A DNA stretch of 64,000 nucleotides from positions 1,724,620 to 1,788,619 of the forward strand of contig NC_030683.2 of NCBI RefSeq assembly GCF_000004195.4, written 5' to 3'. Of this stretch, positions 22,688-33,468 are shown piece after piece. Made by a program: the position numbers and the translations under genes. Within the stretch, counting starts at the first letter, position 1; every line of letters begins with the position of its first letter. The stretch comes from Xenopus tropicalis (lineage: Eukaryota > Chordata > Amphibia > Anura > Pipidae). The notes under the pieces were generated by a model that was not told the DNA's origin, searched no databases, and saw only the letters and a program-made list of their open reading frames with translations.

Positions 22688-25600
22688 CAGGTATGGGACC
22701 CGTTTTCCAGAATGCTCAGGACCTGGGGTATCCGGATAAGGGATCTTTCCGTAATTTGGATCTCCATAACTTAAGTCTACTAAAAATCATTTAAATACTG
22801 AATACACCCTATAAGCTTGTTCTGCCCCAATAAGGGGTAATTATATCTTAGTTGGGATCAAGTACAGGTACTGTTTTATTATTACAGAGAAAAGGGAATC
22901 ATTTAACCATTAAATAAACCCAATAGGGCTGTTCTGCCCCCAATAAGGGGTAATTATATCTTAGTTGGGATCAAGTACAGGTACTGTTTTATTATTACAG
23001 AGAAAAGGGAATCATTTAACCATTAAATAAACCCAATAGGGCTGTTCTGCCCCAATAAGGGGTAATTATATCTTAGTTGGGATCAAGTACAGGTACTGTT
23101 TTATTATTACAGAGAAAAGGGAATCATTTAACCATTAAATAAACCCAATAGGGCTGTTCTGCCCCAATAAGGGGTAATTATATCTTAGTTGGGATCAAGT
23201 ACAGGTACTGTTTAATTATTATAGAGAAAAGGGAATCATTTACCCATTAAATAAACCCAATAGGGCTGTTCTGCCCCCAATAAGGGGTAATTATATCTTA
23301 GTTGGGATCAAGTACAGGTACTGTTTTATTATTACAGAGAAAAGGGAATCATTTAACCATTAATTAAACCCAATAGGGCTGTTCTGCCCCAATAAGGGGT
23401 AATTATATCTTAGTTGGGATCAAGTACAGGTACTGTTTTATTATTACAGAGAAAAGGGAATCATTTAACCATTAAATAAACCCAATAGGGCTGTTCTGCC
23501 CCAATAAGGGGTAATTATATCTTAGTTGGGATCAAGTACAGGTACTGTTTTATTATTACAGAGAAAAGGGAATCATTAACCATTAATTAAACCCAATAGG
23601 GCTGTTCTGCCCCAATAAGGGTAATTATATCTTAGTTGGATCAAGTACAGGTACTGTTTTATTATTACAGAGAAAAGGGAATCATTTAACCATTAATTAA
23701 ACCCAATAGGGCTGTTCTGCCCCAATAAGGGGTAATTATATCTTAGTTGGGATCAAGTACAGGTACTGTTTTATTATTACAGAGAAAAGGGAATCATTTA
23801 ACCATTAAATAAACCCAATAGGGCTGTTCTGCCCCCAATAAGGGGTAATTATATCTTAGTTGGGATCAAGTACAGGTACTGTTTTATTATTACAGAGAAA
23901 AGGAAATCATTTAACCATTAAATAAACCCAATAGGGCTGTTCTGCCCCCAATAAGGGGTAATTATATCTTAGTGGGATCAAGTACAGGTACTGTTTTATT
24001 ATTACAGAGAAAAGGGAATCATTTAACCATTAAATAAACCCAATAGGGCTGTTCTGCCCAATAAGGGTAATTATATCTTAGTTGGGATCAAGTACAGGTA
24101 CTGTTTTATTATTACAGAGAAAAGGGAATCATTTAACCATTAAATAAACCCAATAGGATTGTTCTGCCCCAATAAGGGGTATTATATCTTTAGTTGGGAT
24201 CAAGTACAGGTACTGTTTTATTATTACAGAGAAAAGGGAATCATTTAACCATTAAATAAACCCAATAGGGCTGTTCTGCCCCCAATAAGGGTAATTATAT
24301 CTTAGTTGGGATCAAGTACAGGTACTGTTTTATTATTACAGAGAAAAGGGAATCATTTAACCATTAAATAAACCCAATAGGGCTGTTCTGCCCCAATAAG
24401 GGGTAATTATATCTTAGTTGGGATCAAGTACAGGTACTGTTTATTATGACAGAGAAAAGGGAATCATTTAACCATGAAATAAACCCAATAGGGCTGTTCT
24501 GCCCCAATAAGGGGTAATTATATCTTAGTTGGGATCAAGTACAGGTACTGTTTTATTATTACAGAGAAAAGGAATCATTTAACCATTAAATAAACCCAAT
24601 AGGGCTGTTCTGCCCCAATAAGGGGTAATTATATCTTAGTTGGATCAAGTACAGGTACTGTTTTATTATTACAGAGAAAAGGGAATCATTTAACCATTAA
24701 ATAAACCCAATAGGATTGTTCTGCCCCAATAAGGGGTAATTATATCTTAGTTGGGATCAAGTACAGGTACTGTTTTATTATTACAGAGAAAAGGGAATCA
24801 TTTAACCATGAAATAAACCCAATAGGGCTGTTCTGCCCCAATAAGGGGTAATTATATCTTAGTTGGGATCAAGTACAGGTACTGTTTTATTATTACAGAG
24901 AAAAGGGAATCATTTAACCATTAAATAAACCCAATAGGGCTGTTCTGCCCCCAATAAGGGGTAATTATATCTTAGTTGGGATCAAGTACAGGTACTGTTT
25001 TATTATTACAGAGAAAAGGGAATCATTTAACCATTAAATAAACCCAATAGGGCTGTTCTGCCCCAATAAGGGGTAATTATATCTTAGTTGGGATCAAGTA
25101 CAGGTACTGTTTTATTATTACAGAGAAAAGGGAATCATTTAACCATGAAATAAACCCAATAGGGCTGTTCTGCCCCAATAAGGGGTAATTATATCTTAGT
25201 TGGGATCAAGTACAGGTACTGTTTTATTATTACAGAGAAAAGGGAATCATTTAACCATTAAATAAACCCAATAGGGCTGTTCTGCCCCAATAAGGGGTAA
25301 TTATATCTTAGTTGGGATCAAGTACAGGTACTGTTTTATTATTACAGAGAAAAGGGAATCATTTAACCATTAAATAAACCCAATAGGATTGTTCTGCCCC
25401 CAATAAGGGGTAATTATATCTTAGTTGGGATCAAGTACAGGTACTGTTTTATTATTACAGAGAAAAGGGAATCATTTAACCATGAAATAAACCCAATAGG
25501 CTGTTCTGCCCCAATAAGGGGTAATTATATCTTAGTTGGGATCAAGTACAGGTACTGTTTTATTATTACAGAGAAAAGGGAATCATTTAACCATTAAATA

Positions 25601-25807
25601 AACCCAATAGGGCTGTTCTGCCCCCAATAAGGGGTAATTATATCTTAGTTGGGATCAAGTACAGGTACTGTTTTATTATTACAGAGAAAAGGAAATCATT
25701 TAAAAAAAATTGAATTATTTGCTTATAATGGAGTCTATGGGAGATGGCCTTTCCATAATTGGGAACTTTCTGGACAACGGGTTTCCGGATAAGGGATCCC
25801 ATACCTG
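22688..25807. mobile_element. MITE with intact ends and a hugely expanded interior
   Basis: The left terminus CAGGTATGGGACCCG (22688) and right terminus GGGATCCCATACCTG (ending 25807) are inverted complements with one mismatch. Subterminal blocks are also present (GGGTATCCGGATAAGGGATC left; GGGTTTCCGGATAAGGGATC right). Typical copies of such an element, as I remember them from Xenopus, are a few hundred bp. Here the central 112 bp are repeated about 26 times, giving 3.1 kb. A TA duplication (CTACTA before, TACC after) is possible but not certain. No transposase is encoded. Confidence 0.85.
22819..25700 (+). repeat. 112-bp tandem array inside a MITE
   Basis: About 26 units, each with GTTCTGCCCCAATAAGGGGT, AATTATATCTTAGTTGGGAT, CAAGTACAGGTACTG and TTTTATTATTACAGAG. 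Divergence is low and indels are mostly in the C run. Variant ACCATGAAATAAAC recurs at about 24473, 24806, 25144 and 25483, that is every third unit, which shows a 336-bp higher-order period in the right half. Both flanking half-units continue into the MITE ends. Confidence 0.95.
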
Positions 25808-25907
25808 TACCTTTCTTTCCCTTAACGTGGTCCTCGGCCCAGCTGGGGCAGATAGGTAGTAGCCAGGGGTGAGGCGGGGGGGTTATAGTTTGAGGACTAT
25901 AGTCTGG

Positions 25908-26401
25908 CCCCCTGTTTAAAAAGTTTGACCTACCCATAAGTCTCTACCTAATGTCTCAGGTGGATGTACTGGTCCCAGTAGACCCTAAGGAGAACCAGGG
26001 GTTTACTATTCTGTTCTCCTATTGCCCCAGGCCCATCTCCCCACTACTCAAGGGCAACAGAACCAGTTGTAAAGTCCAGTATGTGGCTGGAATTAAAGAA
26101 ACAAAGGCAAAATCAGTCCCAAACCAAAGGAACCAAGAGTGACAAATACATGGAGAGAGGTAAGTAATGGGTTGGGAGCAGAGGCCAAGGTCAGGGCCAA
26201 GTGGGGGTCAGTTACTTTGGCCAGGGCAAAGCTAAAAAGATGGAGTAAGGAGAGCACGGAATGGGCAGAGGTGGCCACCAACTTCCATACAGAAGTCAAT
26301 TACATTTGCCAGGGAAGACTTCATACTATTGTCATTTCCAATGCATTTAAGTATCTTGTCCCTTATTGGCCACTCCCTGTGTCAGACTAACAGGCCCAGA
26401 G
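25908..26401. other. Non-repetitive spacer
   Basis: No tandem structure and no transposon end recognised. Open frames of 60-83 codons on both strands overlap and show no domain. GAGAGAGGTAAGTAATGG near 26154 resembles a splice donor, but no matching exon is visible. Confidence 0.35.
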
Positions 26402-26584
26402 TCAGTAGGTTGAGATCAGAATCCTTTGGGGAATCATTCTATGTATCATATTATTATGGAAGAGCAAATAAAGAAGCTCGGCAGCTACAAAGCGAAGCTC
26501 CTTTATCATCGTGGGGTGAATACAATCAGGTCCTGGACCTTTTCTAACGTGTTCGGTTTTTTTCCTTTTTAACACCAAAAACAT
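26402..26584 (-). pseudogene. LINE reverse transcriptase fragment
   Basis: The minus-strand frame contains KGPGPDCIHPTMIKEL. This matches the K-x-PGPD-x-I-x-P-x-x-x-KEL motif at the N-terminal edge of the reverse transcriptase domain in non-LTR retrotransposons of the CR1/L2/Rex group. The following AAELLYLLFHNNMIH fits the next conserved helix. The match ends within about 50 residues and no catalytic FADD-type motif is nearby, so it is a short dead fragment of a LINE ORF2. Confidence 0.7.
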
Positions 26585-27295
26585 GTAGGTGTTCTAAAGT
26601 AGTTGGAATAAAATGTACCGCTGTCCTGGTAAAAGTTGTGTGTTTGCTTCAGAGACAAATATAATTTATATAAATACCCTGCTGTGTAGCCCCGGGGGCA
26701 GCCATTCAGTTTTCATTTGTAGAAAACAATGGTGTTTTACAGAGCTTATCTGTTATCTACTATGTAGCCTGTGCCATTCAGCCCTATTTCAATTTGGATA
26801 GCTAACTGGATGAGATATATAGAACCCTAGACTGTTGTGGAAAAGACAAGCAGATACAATGCAAGGGGCCCTGATTATAAGGCCCAGCGGAGACTGATTT
26901 CCTACAATAACCAAAGTGTTTATTACTAAAGACCTTACTCAAGGCAAACCTAAACCCCTCCTGTCTCTTATCCCAAGTGTTGTCCTCTGGCTAAACATAA
27001 TAATGATTTGTATCTCCATTGTAACCAATGGCACCATCCTATCTCCATTCCTGGCACCATCCAGCCTCTTTATTAATTTAATTGCTGTTCTCTGTACTTT
27101 CCCTTTTGTTTACAGGAGACCTTGGACAACACTCGGGTCTGTAGATGGGATCTAGTTAGTCATTTGTGAAAGGGCAGAATCCCAATGCCCGTACCTCTTG
27201 TTGTACAAGGAAATATGTTGTTGGCATTAACCATTTGCTGTCTGGTATTGCTAGAGGTTGGTTTATTATCCACATGGACTCATACTGTAGGTAGG
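26585..27295. other. Spacer with a second LINE remnant
   Basis: Mostly featureless sequence. The part at 26955-27113 is a diverged LINE fragment listed separately. No gene seen. Confidence 0.35.
26955..27113 (-). pseudogene. Diverged LINE ORF2 C-terminal fragment
   Basis: The minus strand reads GKVQRTAIKLIKRL from about 27110 downward, the same motif (EKVQ-x-RATKLIKG) that family A satellites carry. It is a single copy, not tandem, and so may show the pre-amplification state. Order relative to the fragment at 26402-26584 is not collinear with ORF2, so the two are probably independent insertions. Confidence 0.5.
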
Positions 27296-27755
27296 GGTTA
27301 TTCACCTTTGCATTAACCTTTAGTATGACGTAGAGAGTGATATTCTGAGACAATTTGCAATTGGTCTTCATTTTTTATTATTTGTGGTTTTGTAATGATT
27401 TCACTTTTTGTTCAGCAGCTCTGCAGTTTGGAATTTCAGCAGTTATCTGGTTGCTAGGGTCCAAATTACCTTAGTGACTAGGGAGTGGTTTGGATGAGAG
27501 ACAGGTATATGAATAGGGGAGGGGCTGAATAGAAAGATAAGGAATAAAAAGTAACAATAACAATAAAACTGGAGCCTCACAGAGCAATAGGGTTTGGCTG
27601 CCGGGGTCAGTGACCCCCATTTGAAAGCTGCAAAGAGTCAGAAGAAGAAGGGAAATAATTAAAAAACTATAACAAATAAATAATGAAGACCAATTGAAAA
27701 GCTGCTTAGAATTGGCTGTTCTGTGATATAGTAAAAGCTAACTGAATATTGACCC
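27296..27755 (+). mobile_element. T2-like MITE
   Basis: Nearly complete copy: CACCTTTGCATTAACCTTTA at the left, then CTGAGACAATTTGCAATTGG, GGTTGCTAGGGTCCAAATTA, GGGGAGGGGCTGAATAGAAA, GAGCCTCACAGAGCAATAGG, GGGGTCAGTGACCCCCATTT and AGACCAATTGAAAAGCTGCT. The two inner ends (GCAATTGGTCTTCATT and AATGAAGACCAATTG) form an inverted repeat. Outer TTAA termini are not clear. Confidence 0.85.
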
Positions 27756-28302
27756 CCCCCCCAGATCTCCCTCACAGATCTAAAAACACTTTATTTCTAG
27801 ACCCCCACCCCCCCCGTACATAAGGGACCCCCTCACTGTGCGGCGGCTGCAGTTACTCGACATCTCCCAGAATTCCCGGCGACCTGCGGCTGATGAGGCG
27901 GGGTCAGGGGGCGAGGGGATGAGGAGGGGAGGGGGGGGCGCTTTTTGGGGAAAGAGGAAGAAATGAGAAAAGGGAATTGGACTTTGTCTTAATGTGAAAT
28001 TTTGACATTTTAAGTGAATTTCCAGCCAAAAGGGATAAGAAATCTTTGAAGTTGTTTCTTTTTTGGTGAAATGGTTTAAACTCGGGAAGAAAGAAACCGA
28101 TAAGGGGATAAAATGCAGCGAAACCCGGAGATGAAGGAGACAAAGGTTTGACGTTAGGTGACAGGTTTGCTGAGCGCTGGGATTATATATTGGATTTTAT
28201 ATTATAGATATTGTATATCCCAGTGTTAGTAATGGGGCTGCGCCGGCACCACTGCTCCTGCATAGGGGGCGCTATTTCCCTGTATTCATACCCGACAGGG
28301 CG
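27756..28302. other. Non-repetitive spacer
   Basis: C and G runs at 27755, 27805 and 27930, then balanced sequence. No gene or known repeat recognised. Confidence 0.35.
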
Positions 28303-28765
28303 CCAAGTTGGAGTGATACCCCCCCCTCCCCCCAGCAGCCGATCAGCAGAACAATGGGAAGGGAGCAAGATAGCAGCTCCCAGTAGGTATCAGAATAGCA
28401 CTCAATAGTAAGAAATCCAAGTCCGGCTTGGGACTCCTCCAGTTACATGGGAGTAGGAGAAACAATAGGTTAGCTGAAAGCAGTTCTAATGTGTAGCGCT
28501 GGCTGAAAGCTCAGACTCAGGCACACTTTACTGCTACGCTGCAAGTTGGAGTGATATCCCCCCCCTCCCCCCAGCAGCCGATCAGCAGAACAATGGGAAG
28601 GGAACAAGATAGCAGCTCCCAGTAGGTATCAGAATAGCACTCAATAGTAAGAAATCCAAGTCCGGCTTGGGACTCCTCCAGTTACATGGGAGTAGGAGAA
28701 ACAATAGGTTAGCTGAAAGCAGTTCTAATGTGTAGCGCTGGCTGAAAGCTCAGACTCAGGCACAA
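28303..28765. repeat. Tandem duplication, about 238-bp period
   Basis: Two near-identical copies begin at about 28303 and 28541 (CAAGTTGGAGTGATA, AGCAGCCGATCAGCAGAACA, GTCCGGCTTGGGACTCCTCC, GTGTAGCGCTGGCTGAAAGC). They differ at a few positions, and a short stretch (CTTTACTGCTACGCTG) lies between them. The body resembles a dispersed Xenopus repeat, but I cannot name it. Confidence 0.9.
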
Positions 28766-29140
28766 TGCAATGAGAGGCCCCTACACTAAGAGAACCCCTT
28801 TAACTTTTGGGCACCAAGGAGTCAGACCCCTGACCAACCTGAGTCAGTGAGTAATTGATAATCAGTGCAAAGCCTGATCCATCCACTATGGCCCCAACCC
28901 CAGGATTACACACTAGTGATGCCCCTTACTGAGGGCTCAGGGCTGAACTGAGAGGCCGGGGGTGGGGGGGGGGTATCTCCCTCACTTGAGCCCCCTACAC
29001 TGATTGGCTGCTGCAGTTGCCCATTTCCTAGTGACAGAGGCCAAGGAGACATCTCTTTCCCTTTGTGCTTTGACTGAAATCCCCTCAATTCCTCCCTCAT
29101 TTAGAGCCTTCTGACAGTCTGAGACTGGTAGCGAGTTCCG
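28766..29140. other. Non-repetitive spacer
   Basis: No repeat or coding feature recognised. A G run (28962-28976) precedes ordinary sequence. Confidence 0.35.
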
Positions 29141-29620
29141 ACTTCCCACTCATTGTAGTGATTAATCTCTCTGCACCCTCGGCTCATTGGGAAAGTTCCC
29201 CGGCGAGTCCCTAGTTTGACAGTGTCGGTGGCTGAGCGCTTGGGTGCGTGTAATTAATTTAACTGCATTTCTCAGCATATATATATATATATTATTTTAA
29301 CGCTCTCCTCCTTGTTATGAAGTCGTATCCTTGACAAGACTCTCAGCAAATGTCATTTAAATAACTCGTTCCTCCGGCATTTTATTTGTGTCATTTAAAT
29401 TTATGAGCCATCGAGGAACCATTATTTATACAACAATGTCAATGGGCTGACATGTTCCCTCTCCCGGCCGCGCCGGCGACTATATGGAAATGTCCTGTCA
29501 GCGCCGCTAATATCTCCTCATTTCGCCCCGCTCAGCGCTGACCTTTTCCGCCGGACGCCGACCAAGGAACTAATTAAAGTGCTGGAGTCGTTAGGGCAGC
29601 TCTGCGACTCTATAAATCCA
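29141..29620. other. Candidate conserved noncoding element
   Basis: Balanced sequence with homeodomain-like and Cdx-like words: TGTAATTAATTTAACTGCA (29249), TGTCATTTAAATAACTCG (about 29350), CATTTAAATTTATGAGCC (about 29393) and GGAACTAATTAAAGTGC (about 29566). It has several CpG-rich patches (29465-29480, 29540-29560), no tandem repeat and no open frame of interest. Such composition is typical of developmental enhancers, but conservation is untested. Confidence 0.45.
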
Positions 29621-29719
29621 GCGAATGGGAACGTTGCGTTGTCCCCGTTTTAACCGTGAGCGGCGGCGCTGCCCGGACCTGCCATTGCGGCTGATCTATT
29701 GTGAGCCGGTTCTTATAGG

Positions 29720-30310
29720 GGGGGGGGTTCACCTTTCCGTTAACTTTTATGTGATAGAATGGTCAAATCTAAGCAACTTTTCAATTGGTCTTTATTATTT
29801 ATTTTTTATTGTATTTAAATTATTTGCCTTTTTCTTCTGACTCTCAAATGGGGGTCACTGACCCCGGCAGCCAAACCCTATTGCTCTGTGAGGCTCCAGT
29901 TTTATTGTTATTGTTACTTTTTATTCCTTATCTTTCTATTCAGCCCCTCCCCTATTCATATACCTGTCTCTCATCCAAACCCCTCCCTGGTTGCTAAGGT
30001 AATTTGAGCCCTAGCAACAGGATAACTGACCCCGGCAGCCAAATCCTATTGCTCTGTGAGGCTCCAGTTTTATTGTTATTGTTACTTTTTATTCCTTATC
30101 TTTCTGCTTCGGTTCTCTCCTATGAATATATAAACCAATGCCTGGTTGCTAAGGTAATTTGGACCCTAGCAACCAGATAACTGCTGAAACTCCAAACTGC
30201 AGAGCTGCTGAAGGAAAAGTGAAATCATTACAAAACCACAAATAATAAAAAATGAAGACCAATTGCAAATTATCTCAGAATATTACTCTCTACATCATAA
30301 TACAGGGTAA
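29720..30310 (-). mobile_element. T2-like MITE with an internal duplication
   Basis: Reverse-oriented copy of the family at 27.3 kb. The block from CTGACCCCGGCAGCCAAA through the TTATTGTTATTGTTAC stretch to CCTGGTTGCTAAGGTAATTT occurs twice (about 29855-30015 and 30026-30185). The element is therefore about 590 bp instead of about 425. Ends CACCTTTCCGTTAACTTTTA and AATTATCTCAGAATATTACT are recognisable. Confidence 0.85.
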
Positions 30311-30520
30311 TCATCTATTGACTGGATGATGAATATGAGAAGGACCATATTCACCAATAAAGCCTTAAGGGGAGTGGCTATTAAATTGTGGTGCTGCCAC
30401 CCCCACGTGGCCTGGAATACTGGTTGAGGGGGTCAAGCCTAAGGCCAATAAAAGTTAGATATGGGGAGAATGACAAGCCCAGCTTGAAGGCCAGTAAGGG
30501 GGACATTTTAGGTCACAGGT

Positions 30521-31500
30521 TACAGATATATAGAAACATTGGGGTAACAGTCACCCCGCTATAGTTCCAGGGGTACCCAGGGCACAAATAAGCACTCACC
30601 CCAAATCCCCCCCTAACTGGCCTTCAGGCTGGGCCCCCTTAGCCCATAACAAGGTTACAGATATATAGAAACATTGGGGTAACAGTCACCCCGCTATAGT
30701 TCCAGGGGTACCCAGGGCACAAATAAGCACTCACCCCAAATCCCCCCCCCAACTGGCCTTCAGGCTGGGCCCCCTTAGCCCATAACAGGGTTACAGATAT
30801 ATAGAAACATTGGGGTAACAGTCACCCTGCTATAGTTCCAGGGGTACCCAGGGCACAAATAAGCACTCACCCCAAATCCCCCCTAACTGGCCTTCAGGCT
30901 GGGCCCCCTTAGCCCATAACAAGGTTACAGATATATAGAAACATTGGGGTAACAGTCACCCTGCTATAGTTCCAGGGGTACCCAGGGCACAAATAAGCAC
31001 TCACCCCCAAATCCCCCCCTAACTGGCCTTCAGGCTGGGCCCCCTTAGCCCATAACAAGGTTACGGATATATAGAAACATTGGGGTAACAGTCACCCCGC
31101 TATAGTTCCAGGGGTACCCAGGGCACAAATAAGCACTCACCCCAAATCCCCCCCTAACTGGCCTTCAGGCTGGGCCCCCTTAGCCCATAACAAGGTTACA
31201 GATATATAGAAACATTGGGGTAACAGTCATCCCGCTATAGTTCCAGGGGTACCCAGGGCACAAATAAGCACTCACCCCAAATCCCCCCCTAACTGGCCTT
31301 CAGGCTGGGCCCCCTTAGCCCATAACAAGGTTACAGATATATAGAAACATTGGGGTAACAGTCACCCCGCTATAGTTCCAGGGGTACCCAGGGCACAAAT
31401 AAGCACTCACCCCAAATCCCCCCCTAACTGGCCTTCAGGCTGGGCCCCCTTAGCCCATAACAAGGTTACGGATATATAGAAATGTTGGGGTAACAGGCAT
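30521..31500. repeat. 135-bp satellite, about 7.3 copies
   Basis: Units start with TACAGATATATAGAAACATT at about 30521, 30656, 30792 and 30926, then every 134-136 bp. Each contains ACCCCGCTATAGTTCCAGGG and GGCCTTCAGGCTGGGCCCCC. Units are over 95 percent identical by eye, with length changes in the C run only. The final unit breaks down after 31480. Confidence 0.95.
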
Positions 31501-32275
31501 AGTTCCACAAATTGACCTTCAGACCAAGCTTCCGGAGGTTTCTATCTCTATATAAAGATATATAGGGGGAGCCGTTGCTGCGCAGGACCCATCTCTACTC
31601 ATTATGTAAATGATAATTCCCCCCCCTGGGTCCCCCATGTTGGGTGCTGGGTGCTACGTCCCTCACAGCTGACAAACCCATAAACATGGCAGAGCTGTCT
31701 CCGCGCGTAACATCAGTTATTGCCGGGGCCGACGCTGTTTCACTACATGACAAACCGCATTTTGTCTCCCAGTCTCCCCTAATCCTGTTACTGCATAGTC
31801 TGGGGCAGGTTTTGGGGGGCCTTTATGAGCCGAGTCGCTCGACTCCATAGAACCTGGAAAGACTGGAACAAAGACTTTAATTTATTTTGTGTTTATTTTA
31901 GATTTTTGCTGATCCGCGCGGCTCCCCCGGGGAGGAGGAGGAGGAGGCGGCTTCCCACGTACCGAGGAGCAGATACAAGGAACTAACACAATTTCCCTGC
32001 CTCATAAAAGCGCTATTTATTCTGGGCGGCACAGATAGGAAACGGGGAGATTCATTAAATTAAAATTGTGTTAGTTCTTATGAGTATTCATAAAAACCAA
32101 TCTCGGCAGCGAGGGGAACGCTCAGGAAACTTTATATAAACTTAACGGTGTGACAAAAAGGAGCATTCACCTGTCAAATGGATTCTGGGAGTTGCGGTTC
32201 TGCTTATTACCCCGGCCCAGGCTAATGGCCTCCATAAGGGTTTAATGGCATGTTTAATAAAATATGCCGCTCTTG
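31501..32275. other. Non-repetitive island, part possibly regulatory
   Basis: The segment 31850-32180 holds a GAG/GGA run (31935), then AT-rich words (CATTAAATTAAAATTGTG near 32054; CTTATGAGTATTCATAAAAA near 32076). It has few repeats and no open frame of interest. It resembles conserved noncoding DNA; this is unproven. Confidence 0.4.
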
Positions 32276-32352
32276 TAACCCATAGCGACCAGTCTGCTGT
32301 CAAACGTGGGACCTATAAAGGGTTCCTGTTGATTGGTTGCTAGGGGTTACTA
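32276..32352. mobile_element. Short inverted-repeat MITE, diverged
   Basis: GTAACCCATAGCGACCAGT and TGATTGGTTGCTAGGGGTTA are imperfect inverted complements of the family at 4306 and 7935. Confidence 0.55.
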
Positions 32353-32774
32353 GACCTGATGCTCAATTTTGTTGTTTCAGAGGATATTCCTACTGTAGAC
32401 CCAACTGCTTCATTGCTTTGGTGAAGCCCGAGACCTGGTTTGTAGCATTTGCACCCACTGGTGATGGTTTAATTGGGTTCTGGAAGGAAAACTGTTCCAA
32501 TAAAGTTCTAATTAATAACTTGCAGTAGGGATGTCCCAAATCCCACCATTAGGGTAGCAGCTCAGGCAACCGATCAAAAGGATCATTATGGGCCGTCGAA
32601 TGGGAAACTGTTCAGAACCACTGACCCAGGCAGTTGGTTGGCTCTTCCCAAGAAGGAAAGGACTCAAAGTACACCGGTTGTGTTGTTTGTGAAGACTACA
32701 CTAGCCAATCACAACGCTACATTTCCCCTTAATGGTTTTAAAGGTGCAAAACGAGCTGTAGGACAATTACACAG
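32353..32774. other. Non-repetitive spacer
   Basis: No tandem repeat, gene or transposon end recognised. Confidence 0.3.
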
Positions 32775-32870
32775 AAGATAGTTGGGGATGGGTTGTGTTC
32801 TTGGAAGGGTTGAACTTGATGGACTTGATGGTCTTTTTTCAACCCTATGTAACTTTGGGTATGGATCATA
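32775..32870 (+). mobile_element. LINE 3' tail fragment
   Basis: GGGTTGAACTTGATGGACTT, GATGGTCTTTTTTCAACCCT and ATGTAAC reproduce the 3' end of the CR1/L2-like LINE seen at 33.47-33.78 kb. It covers only the last 90-100 bp. Confidence 0.65.
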
Positions 32871-33120
32871 TTGTGTCCATTTCAAGGTTTCTCCATCTCT
32901 AATGACACATGTAGTTGGGTCCGGTATCTCCAATGCTGTCGGCAAATGGCCAGATAAAGAGAGTAAGTAGGGAGGGGGTGTCCCTTATCCATGTGTGCCA
33001 TGTGGGAGGGGGGAATTTCCCACTGGATGGGGGTGTTTGGTGGGGCTCCCCTTGTTTTAGAAAAGTCAAAGGAGTAGACATGTTTGGTTGAAGACACACG
33101 TACATTAAGTTACACACTTT
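32871..33120. other. Non-repetitive spacer
   Basis: No recognisable feature. Confidence 0.3.
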
Positions 33121-33310
33121 GTCTATATAAAAACTGCTGCTGATCCCGAGGAAGGCAAAAAACCCTTCTGAACCTCTCTCTCAAAAAATTCCTTCCTGAC
33201 TCCAAGATGGCAATCGGACCAGTCCCTGGGGCAACTTGTACAAAGAACTATCTCCAAGTGAGTATTCCCTCACTTACTAAAAATCCATCCAACCCCTTCT
33301 TGTACCTATC
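33121..33310 (-). mobile_element. LINE 3' end, minus strand
   Basis: The minus strand encodes YKKGLDGFLVSEGI at about 33303-33260, the last ORF2 residues of a CR1/L2-like LINE. The 3' UTR follows (GGGACTGGTCCGATTGCCAT, AGGAAGGAATTTTTTGAGAG, TTCCTCGGGATCAGCAGC). It points away from the copy at 33469-33775. Confidence 0.7.
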
Positions 33311-33468
33311 TGGTGTGGGCCCTACTACTCATTGTAACTACTATTGTGCATGAGAAGGTCCATCTGTCCCCCAGGCCCTTCAGAAACCACTGACCACTGG
33401 CCAACTTATCAAGAGCCGGATTGGGTGGAAGGGTGCAAACCCAACCTCCAGCACCTACGCACCTTTTC

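Larger units (their letters stand above)
22619..25907. mobile_element. Inverted-repeat element interrupted by a second MITE
   Basis: Left of the inner MITE, CCTCAAACTA (22619) and CTCACCCTGGCTACTAC (about 22672) appear. To its right their inverted complements follow at about 25857-25900 (GTAGTAGCCAGGGGTGAGGC; TAGTTTGAGG). The arms are imperfect, and the right one is separated from the inner MITE by about 50 extra bases. I infer an older palindromic element into which the CAGGTATGGGA MITE inserted. Confidence 0.5.
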
